Origin: Neoscytalidium dimidiatum
Lineage: Eukaryota > Ascomycota > Dothideomycetes > Botryosphaeriales > Botryosphaeriaceae
Direction of reading: 5' to 3'
NCBI GenBank assembly: GCA_037367355.1
Contig: CM074696.1
Span: 1,116,001 to 1,180,000 of the forward strand
DNA: 64,000 nucleotides
Below, one piece after another: positions 20,723-30,938 of this stretch; position 1 is the stretch's first letter; each line of letters begins with the position of its first letter. The notes under the pieces were generated by a model. That model worked only from the letters and a program-made list of their open reading frames with translations, ran no database searches and was not told the origin of the DNA. The position numbers and the translations under genes are program-made.

Positions 20723-22623
20723 CTAGGACTTTGCCGTCTTTGCGAGAATAGTCTTGATCATCTCGTTGCCGACTCTCTTGGCCTCTGGGAATCGAGGCTC
20801 GAAATAGTTCTGGATGTGCTCGAACTTCTCGCGGTACGCTTCCATGTGGCCTAAACTCACGCGGTCGCTCCAGTCCTATTCTCACGTTAGTTGTATGCAG
20901 TATGATACAGGGGTGGGATGCCACATGCCCTGGCGGCGAAAGTGAACTCCAGATCGTCGGCGCGGAAAGTATTATCGTGGATAGCAGTCTCGATAACCTC
21001 CTCAAGCAGGTCGGGCTTGCGGAAGAGGTACTCTGTAATACCAAGCCAGAGACGGAAGAGCTGCCACAAACGCGAAGAAGTCAGCACGCACATACGTCCG
21101 CTTTTCCCACGGCTATATCCAAGAACTCACAGGCGTCGAGCAGATCATATGGTCGTACGGTACGATGCCTAGTTTCCACCAGCAATCCACCATGGCTAGC
21201 AAACTTAAATGGTTGTTCTTCACGCGTTCCGGCGGCTTCTCGCCCAGACTAAACTGATCCAGCACCTCATCCTTGAGCAACAGATCCTCATCTCCTTCCC
21301 CCTTGAATACGGCCTTGGCCGCCGTGTAGATCCTGTTGCGCAGCTCCTCCTTCTGGCCGGCCAGCATGAGTTTGAACAGCTCGGTCACGCTGGCGGCGTA
21401 CTGGCGGATCTGCCGTTGCGCGTAGGGGTTGAGGATGGCCAGCCCCGCGTACACGTGCCACTTGTTGCTATAAATGCGCAGCGTCACGTTGATCTTGACG
21501 TTCTCGATCCCGCCCACGTAACGCGGGATCTCCCAGGGAAACTGCGCGTTGGCGTGCCACGCCGCGCCCATGGAGAGGAAGGCCGCGTGCGTGACTGCCT
21601 GCGTGTCGGCTGTGATGCGGTCATGCTCGGCGGCGGTCAGGTACACGTGCTTGGATTGCAGGCACGACAGAATGCGCTCGACCAGCTGGAAGGAGGCGTC
21701 CGAGGCCCGGTGCTGGATCAGGACGAGCGGCTGACCTTTCGGGTCCACGCCGGGCCCGTGGAGCGAGTGGACGGGGATGATTTCGACGTCCGGGGGGAGA
21801 TGCTTTTCGAAGGCAGCGATTTCAGGAGCTTTACACGAGGTTTGCCCGCCGACGATGGCGCCGAGCTTGGTGGCTGTGGGAGAGCAGAGAGAGAATCAGT
21901 TGGTAAGGCTGAAAGGTGGGCAGAGGAAGTCAAGTGGTGTTCACGCGATGCATACATGGACCGTATTTGGCGACGACGCTGTCAATGGACTCGGCCGGCA
22001 CGCTGTATATGATGTAGTCACTGCACCTGGAGACGAGATGGCCGTCGGGGTATATGTGTATATTGTTCTAGCGCGAGCCTCAGCCAGCCGCTCTTGGTTT
22101 GCTCTGGATAAAGTACAAAGATGTGCCCTACGTGTCCGGCGTACAATCCCTTCAACTCTTCGTACTTGCTCGGCGCGTCGCAGGCGTTCACCCTGCAAGG
22201 GTTCAAGAGTCAAAAATTAGACATCATTCAACGTCTTCAGGGGTTCTATAGAGCCTTTTCGCATGTTAGCAGGAATGTTCTGTGGGGAAACCGTGATAAT
22301 AGAACAGTATGATGTGTATAGTTCAGACGAAGAAAGAAAAAGGTAGCTGAGATTTTACATCATAGACGGAACCCCGCGCACTTCCGAGACCAGAATGGCG
22401 ATCGGTGTGACGAGAGACCATACTCGAGCCAAATGCACTCAAGTCATCATTGCAAAGAAACATGAGAGGGGCGTGAAAGTTGCTTACCTTGACAAACTCA
22501 TGGACCGAGAAGTCTCCATGCCCATCAGACTTACCTCCAACCAGCTTCACTGATCCTCTTTGCGTACATCCTCCCCATGTCGCCCATGCCAATGATGCCA
22601 ACAGCCTTGTCTGTGTCCGCCAT
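20723..22623 (-). CDS. TYR1: Prephenate dehydrogenase (NADP+), tyrosine biosynthesis
   Basis: Oxidatively decarboxylates prephenate to 4-hydroxyphenylpyruvate. Exons on the minus strand are 22623-22535, 22192-22132, 22067-21956, 21873-21131, 21060-20929 and 20875-20723, giving 429 residues. The Rossmann motif GIIGMGDMG lies at residues 9-17. Family segments include YPDGHLVSRCSDYIIYSV, GAIVGGQTSCKAPE, HSLHGPGVDPKGQPLVLIQH, ADTQAVTHAAFLSMG and IYSNKWHVYAGLAILNPYA. Intron 5 (20928-20876) appears to use a GC donor (AGG|GCATGT): no GT donor gives a correct phase, while GC-AG splicing gives FAARDWSDRVSLG. It is divergently transcribed from the uS11 gene across a 388-base promoter. Confidence 0.93.
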
Positions 22624-23011
22624 GGTTGCGTGAGCGGATGCGATCGCTGTGCCAATGATGCGAAGCCGAGTGAAGTCCTGCAGTGTATTCCAAAAGGCTC
22701 GTCGTTAGAGCCAGGTGAATCGCAGTCTCAAGTGGGCGCAGCGGGCATGGCACGCAGCGCGATGCAGACGGAGGAGAAAAAAGGACGCAGTGGAGGTCTG
22801 ACGGAAAGATAAAGGCCTGCGAGGCGCGAAGCGAAGCGAGAGAGCGGGCACCGGCTGAACGCCGGCCCGCAAAAAATCTTGGCGCCCACACCCGCGCGCT
22901 GGCCGCGAAAAACGCAGCGACAGTGCTCTCGAGATTTTGCCTTCTTTCGCGACGACCACCCGCGACAACCTCAACAACCCACCACCCCGTCATCCCCCAA
23001 CAGCCGACAGA
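22624..23011. promoter_or_regulatory. Shared divergent promoter, TYR1 and uS11 gene
   Basis: A 388-base region between two divergent start codons (22623 minus, 23012 plus) with no other gene. The side next to uS11 is CT- and ACC-rich, as in ribosomal-protein promoters. Confidence 0.6.
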
Positions 23012-24018
<1,007 letters not shown>

Positions 24019-25013
24019 TTTGGTGCGCATGGATTTGGGTGTGCGTTCGAGGTCTATGGGGCTGATGACAACTACGAGAGGAACGGCCTTTTTCGCCTGG
24101 TCCTCACTTTTTCGGCTTGTCACATTGAATTGACCATCAGATCATTTCAAACGTGCACTCGCCAGTTCACCCAACTTTAGGCAGCAAAAAAGAAATGTAA
24201 GGGTCACGAATGAACAATGCCCCCATCCCCCTTCGTGAAATTTGTCGCTTGGTGCTTTCACCATAGCAACCTCGAATATCTGCCCGCCCAGCCTTTTCTA
24301 GCTGAAGCGGTTCCTGGAATCGAGGGAGATGACCGCTGCACTTCATGCAGACTAATCATTCGCATAATCCTTTCGGTCTGCATGCGGTGTAGCCATGGTG
24401 GGAATGCCGTGAGAAAACTTGTCGAATTGTCCATTTCGACAGGTGGTTTTGGCTCCCTACATACTTTAAATCTTTATTCTTAGTAATATCATCATGGTTA
24501 TTCAAATATCACAGGCTCTTGAGTGCAATTAAGATTTAATCTCTGCGTACGTCCTTCGCAAATGTTAGTGTGATGCTGAACGATGATAGCATTAGCGGCA
24601 ACGATTTTCGCCCGGGTGTAAATAATGCAGGGTCTTCTTCACAAGCGTCGTGCCCGACGTCACCCACGCCTTCCCATGGAAAACACCTGACACATTTGAC
24701 AGCTACGACGTGCTTCAAACAAATAACTTCACATGTGCCTTTTCCGAACTTTACTGCACACTGCACCCTATCCCTCAACGCCTACTTCATCTTTTTGCCA
24801 CCCAGCGCTCACGTCTTTCCTGCGATGCAATAAATTTCCACGGCCTTCCACATTACCGAGCCGCAGTGGACCAGACGTCGTGGCGGTTTTCTCATCTGCA
24901 CGACCCTGCATTTAAGTGCCTGGTGGACTCAGGAATTTCGAAAAGACAATCACCTCAAGGGCATAAGAAAGCAAAAAGTAGAGAAGCAAATTCTCCCCAA
25001 TAGAAGAAAATAG
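24019..25013. other. Intergenic region
   Basis: Holds the uS11 3' UTR and the promoter of the Aar2 gene. I see no further coding region or repeat of note. Confidence 0.5.
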
Positions 25014-26399
25014 ATGGACGCCTCACCCTGCGTCCTCCTCCTCGTGCCGGCCGGCGCACTCGGCGGCATCGACCTGCTCTCCTTCACGACCACCGAGCGC
25101 TTCAAGGGCATCAAGGAGCTGCCGCCCGGCTGGCACTTCGCCTTCACTAGCAGCACCAACTCGTTGTCCGTCCGCCATGGCGCTTGGTTCCGCGTGCGTG
25201 GCGGCTCCGCATCTTCCTCGTCCTCTTGTCCTCCGTCATCACCCAGCCCGCCTGAGCTCTTCATCAAGAGGTGGGACCCGGAGCGCGAGGAGCTGGTCGC
25301 CGAGACGGACCAGGCCGAGGTCATGCGCTGGCGCGCGAACCTCGGCGCCATCTGGCGCGACGCGTTGACGCCGTACCGGCAGAGCGCAAGCAAAGACGCG
25401 GACGACGAGGGGGATAAAGAGGAGGATTGGCGGCGACTGACGGATGCGATCGACGAGGGGTTGTTGGATCGTATTGTTGGGGACGGCGGCACACAGGATC
25501 ATTGGAGCTTGACGAGCGCGAGTTCGGCGGCCAGGGATATGGATGTCATTCCGGGTCTGAGCAGGGAGCAGAGCCAGTGGCAGCCGGAGAAGGAGCTGGG
25601 CCTGTTGCCGGTAGACTTAAAGAGAACGTGGGGCGCAGATGTGGTGGGAAGAGAACGGACGGAGGCGGCGAAGGATAGGTCGTGGGCGTTGGGGGATGCG
25701 GTGGAGAGATTTTGCGGAGGCAGGGTGGAGGAGGTGTTGGGGGAGCTGCAATTTTGCTTTTTGATGGTGCTGACGCTGAATAATAACAGCTGTCTGGAGC
25801 AGTGGAGGAGGCTGCTGGAGCTACTGTTGACGTGCAAGAGGGCGGTAGTGGAGAGGGCGGGGCTCTACGTCAGGTTCTTTCGGCTGCTGAGATTGCAGCT
25901 TCAGCATTGTCAGGATGCGAGTGATGGAATGCTGTTCGATATGAGCGACGAGGGCGGGACTCTGCTGAAGGGGCTGTTGAAGAGATTCAGGAGGGGTCTT
26001 GAGGACCTGGAAGGGAAGGAAAAGTCTGACGTCGTGGATGAGTTGGATGAGGTGGAGGATTATCTCAAGAGGGATTTTGGCTGGCAGCTGGATGACTCCT
26101 TTGTCAGGAGGGGTATGCTGGAACTAGAGGACGGGGAGCAGGTCGAGATGGATATGGGGTCACGGTTCGATGAGGACGATGAAACTGGCGAGTTTGCGCC
26201 GACCATCGTCGAGCTCACAGAGGAACAAGCGAGAGACCTAGGCGGAGATGTTGATGCTGTGGGTGTTGGAGAGAGCGGCGCCGCGGCGGGTCAGCAAGGA
26301 AAGAAGCTGGCAAAGCCGGATTCCGGGATTGCGGAAGAGGAAGTACAGGAGGAATCAGAGGATGAGCTTGACTTGGAAGACATGGATGCGAGATTCTGA
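25014..26399 (+). CDS. AAR2: U5 snRNP assembly factor Aar2
   Basis: Aar2 binds Prp8 in the cytoplasmic U5 snRNP precursor and is later exchanged for Brr2. Intronless, 461 residues. The N-terminal domain shows the family pattern GIDLLSFTTTERFKGIKELPPGWHFAF (about residues 17-43), followed by a Ser/Pro-rich insert and IKRWDPEREELV. The C-terminal helical domain includes ELQFCFLMVLTLNNNSCLEQW and a Leu-rich VRFFRLLRLQLQHC. The end is strongly acidic (EEEVQEESEDELDLEDMD), longer than in yeast. The start ATG at 25014 follows an A-rich leader. Confidence 0.9.
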   Translation: MDASPCVLLLVPAGALGGIDLLSFTTTERFKGIKELPPGWHFAFTSSTNSLSVRHGAWFRVRGGSASSSSSCPPSSPSPPELFIKRWDPEREELVAETDQAEVMRWRANLGAIWRDALTPYRQSASKDADDEGDKEEDWRRLTDAIDEGLLDRIVGDGGTQDHWSLTSASSAARDMDVIPGLSREQSQWQPEKELGLLPVDLKRTWGADVVGRERTEAAKDRSWALGDAVERFCGGRVEEVLGELQFCFLMVLTLNNNSCLEQWRRLLELLLTCKRAVVERAGLYVRFFRLLRLQLQHCQDASDGMLFDMSDEGGTLLKGLLKRFRRGLEDLEGKEKSDVVDELDEVEDYLKRDFGWQLDDSFVRRGMLELEDGEQVEMDMGSRFDEDDETGEFAPTIVELTEEQARDLGGDVDAVGVGESGAAAGQQGKKLAKPDSGIAEEEVQEESEDELDLEDMDARF

Positions 26400-27331
26400 G
26401 ACATAACACGAGTTATCATTCAACATGCGGGAGGATGAGAGAGAGCAATGATGAAGAGCGAGATAGTATGATATTCCAGGGTTTGGTTGTATTGGAGCCT
26501 CACTCCCTGGCATCCCGGGAACGCAAGCAGACAATCGGTCGTGTTGCAAAAAGATTTCCAAAGTCGAATGGTCATCTCACGAAACGAGGACCTCTTCCCT
26601 CTTCAGCTAAAGGGCTATCATTTCGACATGAATGCCGTGGTGGTGCAAGCGCGATGCTCAATGCGAGATGTTTGCCCTGTTTGATTACACTATACCAAAA
26701 CAGGCAATTACCAAAACCTCACCACAACCACATGAACACCGACACTCACGGAAGGAATAGTAATTCAAGAAAACGAATTTAATTCCGTTCTTTCAGATAT
26801 CTGGAGTTAAAATCAGAAGGATAAGAGAATTCCAGATACAATATCATTCACCCTAAGCTCGAGGCTGCCACTGTTGCCCATAGCATGCGACCGCAGAACA
26901 ATGCGCTCTGCTGTTTCCGGCGTTTGAACAATTCCAAAATTTTTTTCTTATTCGTCGACTTTTAGCAGTAATTCTATGGTGCTGTGTACAACAGGAATAA
27001 CCTGTTGCTAAACTTCGTGTCATCCCGATGGACATTGTTGCGCTGGATATGGCTGTGAGTCCGAGGTGTTCGTACGCAAAGATGCAATCTTTGAGAGCAT
27101 TTCGAAGTTACTGACCAACTGCATCCATATGTTTGGGAACAATGGCCGTGCTCATATGGCCCCTAGCCTGTGCGAAGACGGTGTGAAATGGAAGTGACGA
27201 TACCATTGTAGCGAGAGCGCTACGACAGCGTGGCAAGCTCAAGCAGCTGCGCCTTCTTTTTTCGTGCCATCAGCGATCGGAATAGACTATTTGTACAGCA
27301 TGAGTGTGCTTGCAGCTGCACCGTCTGTCGC

Positions 27332-27349
27332 GTCGCAACGCTTTGCGAC
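27332..27349. repeat. Short hairpin, 7-bp arms
   Basis: GTCGCAA and TTGCGAC flank a CGCT loop with perfect complementarity. Confidence 0.65.
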
Positions 27350-27700
27350 TGCCGTCGTTCAGTCAGGCATGACAGATAATCCGACCTACTGCACTCTCAA
27401 TCACTGAAGCAACCTCTGTTTGCAACTGAGTAGAGTTTATGTGAGCTCTTGGCGGTTGCAGAGCTCCTCTGCGCTGCCTCTTACTTCTTGCAGGTGCACG
27501 CTGAGCACAGGCGTATCCGGAGTGCTACCGGGGCACCGTAGCAACGAGAGCAGCGAGCGCTGGGCCGAGCCGCTGTTGGAGCGGTAGCGGCTGGTACTTG
27601 TACATAATGCCATCAAAGACATTCCCATGGCAACGGTAGGTAAAGCTGGTTCGAGATCGCTGGCGCGAAGCTCGGTTGCTAGGCATGGCGCACGCGCCCG

Positions 27701-27736
27701 CGCGGGACGGGCCAGCCCGCTGGGGATCGTCCCGCG
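27701..27736. repeat. GC-rich hairpin, 9-bp arms with nested stem
   Basis: CGCGGGACG (27701-27709) pairs with CGTCCCGCG (27728-27736). The loop contains CCAG and CTGG, which can form a nested stem. It could act in DNA or RNA; no T-run follows, so a simple Pol III terminator is not indicated. Confidence 0.65.
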
Positions 27737-28170
27737 TAGCGATCAGTAACTACGAACGCCCCTACGTATTGCACAATTGGGGGCTTCAAATATCGATCAA
27801 GCGGTAGCACTGGCTCAAGAGGCTGAGAGGTGCAATGCATCTACAGGCTTGATGTTCAAGCCGCCTTCATGGCGGTATGGCCGCTGCCGTTGCGGGCCTC
27901 CGGCCGCATTCGCAGCGCGATGCAGATCAGCGCAGCATCTCATAGCGGCTCAGTGACGTACAATGGAGCAACTGGTATCAACAAACAGTCTTCTGGATCT
28001 AGGATAGCGCACCAGTCTTATGTATAAGAGTTTTCCTCGAGCCAGATCTCATCCTTTTCTTCTTCACCCTCATCCCCCAGCTTCAAGTGTGCACCAGAGG
28101 GTTCTCATCATACAGCACACAAACGCACACAAACGCACACACACATACACACGCATACATGCTTGTCACA

Positions 28171-28935
28171 ATGTCTTCCTCCCGTCCTCAAGTAGCTCGC
28201 ACCTTGGAGCTGCTCAAATACTTCGACAAGGACCGCGGATTTCCCGCCCGCTGCGGTCACCCAAAATTCGTCGAGCACCAGCTTGACAACCTCCGCGAGG
28301 AAAGCACTGCTCGTGTCCTCGCTAAGCTCACGCGGCAAGAGGTCGCCGTTTTCTCGCCTCTGCCATCTCGTTCTTTCTCCTCTCGCTCTCGCCCGGCAGT
28401 TCAGCCTTCTCTCAAGAGCTGCCTCAAGCAACGCGCCCCAGAGCGCCCCCGCTACCTCAGGCCACGTGCTGCCGGCACTGAGAAATCAGCTACCAAGTCC
28501 GTAGCCTTCAACCCCACTTGCTACACACGCAAGATCCGGCCGTTCACCACCGAGTCACACATGGAACACGCCGAGCCTACCTTCTCCGACGTTCCTCGCG
28601 CCAGAGGCCCGACCAACGTTCGTTCTTTTCTCTCAGTGCAGTCAGAAAATGCTGCCGAATTTCGCTCTTTTCTCGCCGAACGCCGTGCTCGCCGGACGGC
28701 ACGCACAGGCAACCGCACTCCTGCCAACCACATTTCTTATTCCCGCCAGGAGCGGCCTCGTCTTCCGGCATCTCCCACAAAGCCACGCGATCCCCTTCCG
28801 GATCGGCCCAAGGTTCAGCCCTCGACAGTGGCAACACTCGCTCGCGCCCGGGAGATCTCCAGGCGTATCCACCATCTGCGCGATAATCAGTCCGCAGATC
28901 GCTTTCTTTCCTTGTCTTCATCACGACAAGCCTGA
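28171..28935 (+). CDS. Unrecognised basic protein, 254 aa
   Basis: A single open frame from ATG 28171 (context cacaATGt); an in-frame ATG at 28159 would add four residues. The product is strongly basic, rich in Arg, Ser and Pro. It has an N-terminal helix-like stretch (ARTLELLKYFDKD), a SCLKQ...KSVAFNPTCYTRKIRPF segment in the middle, and an Arg-rich tail (ARAREISRRIHHLRD). No signal peptide or membrane segment is visible. I do not recognise a family. The region upstream is CA-rich and the downstream region has a repeated motif and a CA microsatellite. Coding status is likely but unproven; function unknown. Confidence 0.6.
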   Translation: MSSSRPQVARTLELLKYFDKDRGFPARCGHPKFVEHQLDNLREESTARVLAKLTRQEVAVFSPLPSRSFSSRSRPAVQPSLKSCLKQRAPERPRYLRPRAAGTEKSATKSVAFNPTCYTRKIRPFTTESHMEHAEPTFSDVPRARGPTNVRSFLSVQSENAAEFRSFLAERRARRTARTGNRTPANHISYSRQERPRLPASPTKPRDPLPDRPKVQPSTVATLARAREISRRIHHLRDNQSADRFLSLSSSRQA

Positions 28936-29023
28936 ATGAGTCTACACAACACAGGCGTTTTTCTACCCCGTCGAAACATCCATGCAGAGCAGCATCCTCA
29001 GCTACTGAACGGACTACCGAGGC

Positions 29024-29267
29024 AAAGACGGCTCTTGAGCAAGGCTATCAGCTGAGATGACGGTCCTCCAAGCAGCACACAGACGAAGCGACCACCAGCT
29101 GGGATGACGGCCCTTTGTGGTTACCTCGGCGAAGACGGTCCTTCATGTTCTCATCATCATCATTAGAGTGAGCTACAAGCGGCAATGACGGCCCTCTACA
29201 ACTTTGGAGCAGACTACCAGCTGGGATGACGACCCATAGTGGTTACCCCATTGCCAAGACGGTCCTC

Positions 29268-29270
<3 letters not shown>
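29024..29270. repeat. Degenerate tandem repeat with GACGGYCC motifs
   Basis: Seven related words occur near 29025, 29055, 29103, 29131, 29184, 29225 and 29255 (for example GATGACGGTCC, GAAGACGGTCC, AATGACGGCCC). A longer unit of about 57 bases, starting GACYACCAGCTGGGATGACG, is duplicated at about 29089-29146 and 29213-29270. Confidence 0.75.

Positions 29271-29307
<37 letters not shown>
29271..29307. repeat. (AC)n dinucleotide microsatellite
   Basis: About 18 uninterrupted AC repeats, read directly. Confidence 0.95.
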
Positions 29308-29310
<3 letters not shown>

Positions 29311-29446
29311 TCGCGATATACGGCTACAGTTCACATTCGACGTCTGGGAAACGTCGTGACATAATCTTTCAACTATGACAGCCATTCGCAACAGCCTCCT
29401 GCGCCTCTTTATAACGGCGAACAAAACCGGGAAGCCCTTTTGATTT

Positions 29447-30397
29447 TAAGGGTACCCACCAAAAAAACTTTACACGGACAAAAAACTTTTGGAGGCAAAA
29501 AATAGGCCCGTTGGGGCTCAGAACATAGATTCAGGACTATCTTTGTGGTCTCAAGTCAAAGAGACTTCTTTGCGTTTTCATGATAGATTATCGGCAACAA
29601 AAGGCGTTGCAACATTTTGGGACAGCGTGACGCTGTCGAGCGTGGGGTGAGTTTACTTCCTGGTTACCCTACGGTCTTGTGCACTGACTGACCTTCTCCT
29701 TACAGGTTTCGAGGTTGGCTTCTTTACGAGTGTGGGTTGGGGTGCTGGTGGTTTGCAAGGGCGATGACGTGGGGTAAGTCATAACGCCTTTCTCATTCAT
29801 CTTTGAGCAGTAGCTGACCAGCCTCAATAGTACGGCAAATTTTGAGCGTTGGTGTTGGAGCGTTGGTGGCTCGGATGGGCGACCGAAGGGGTAAGATATA
29901 CTGTACAGACATTCTCTGACTCTGAAAAATGGCTAACATCTTTGATAGAACGGCGGGCGAGTGTTGGTGACGGAGCGGAGGAGCGGCTGGGCCCACACCT
30001 GTTCAGGTGTCCGCTGGGAAGTGCTCCTTTTCCCCCCTTGTCTGAAACTTTGCTGACTCAATCCCAGGCCCGGTTTTGGGGGGGGCTGAGATATACTTGC
30101 ACTTATGTTGATGGCCGCTGGGAAGTGCTCTCCCCTCCAGCATGTTGATATGATGTTAACTAAACCCTAGGCTCCGTCGGGGGGCAGGGCCTGGAACTCC
30201 CAGGCGATGTCTTTGGGTGAGTGCTACCCTTTGCCACTGGGAAGTGTCTCTTGAGCCCCTCATTGATGTGAAGATATTAATCAGGGATAGACAAAACATC
30301 ACTTGAAGGGGCGAGGGTCGTGACGCTGAGTGTCGGTGAAGGGATGGAGGATTGGCGGAATTTCATCGTAATGCAGAGAACATGGGGTGTTCGTTGA
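29447..30397 (+). CDS. Unrecognised intron-dense locus, partial model
   Basis: At least six introns with good donors, branch sites and acceptors can be read: 29647-29705, 29774-29830, 29891-29948, 30007-30067, about 30107-30170 and 30217-30284. The first four exons (from 29450, 29706-29773, 29831-29890, 29949-30006) stay open in one consistent frame. They encode GLSLWSQVKETSLRF, then FRGWLLYECGLGCWWFARAMTW, RQILSVGVGALVARMGDRR and ASVGDGAEERLGPHLF. That frame then meets a stop at 30087-30089. A separate frame runs through the last two exons to a TGA at 30395-30397. No in-frame ATG was found, so the start is probably in an unseen upstream exon. No family recognised. It could be a real small gene, a non-coding spliced transcript or a decaying gene. 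Confidence 0.4.
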
Positions 30398-30938
30398 AGC
30401 TGAGTGGTCCTGAGTTTTGGTTCTGGGGCGGAGGGTAGTCAATAAAATGATTTCATTATGGTGCTGAGAGTTTGTCGTGTTGATGGAATATGTCACGGAG
30501 GTTCTTTGACGTTGTTTTCGAGGCTTGCGTACTTTGCTATCAGCTTCACGACCTGCACAGTCATTCGAGCAGATCAATTGAACACGGCCACATAACACTT
30601 GCTTTTACTGTTGACGGTGCGTGCTTTTTTCCCCTACACCACCCAAAAGAAGATTTCGGTCTTGCCTTCAAATATAATGTTCATGGTGAAAATACGTTTG
30701 GTTGTTCTCTTTTCCTTGCGTGTCCAAACACGTCCTCTACATGCAGAACCAGTCATCACAGTCGTGCTCTCTCTATTTACGTCCACCTATAATCCAAGCG
30801 TTTACCAACCAATATCCGCCAACGCTAACGTACGGAACATGCAGACCCCAAGACAAGGGATGTTCCAATGAAAGAGGAAAACAATAATACAGCAACGATC
30901 TACAACCAAAATAGACCCAATCAAACCATCTATCCTTG
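30398..30938. other. Intergenic region
   Basis: Mostly the 3' side of the VIP1 gene on the minus strand. Nothing further identified. Confidence 0.5.

Larger units (their letters stand above)
26400..28170. other. Gene-free region with several palindromes
   Basis: No gene supported over about 1.8 kb. Palindromic words cluster here: GTAGCG/CGCTAC near 27208-27223, GTCGCAA/TTGCGAC at 27332-27349, and CGCGGGACG/CGTCCCGCG at 27701-27736. The end is a CA-rich 5' leader of the next gene (28105-28165). Confidence 0.5.
28936..29446. other. Non-coding region with repeated 11-nt motif and CA microsatellite
   Basis: Downstream of the basic-protein gene. It contains seven copies of an RAKGACGRYCC-like motif (29024-29265) and a CA microsatellite (29271-29307). 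No coding region seen. Confidence 0.6.

Noticed and set aside
24050..24090. Box-C-like word (CTGATGACAAC) downstream of the uS11 gene, considered as a C/D snoRNA
   Set aside because: No box D (CTGA) at suitable distance and no terminal stem were found.
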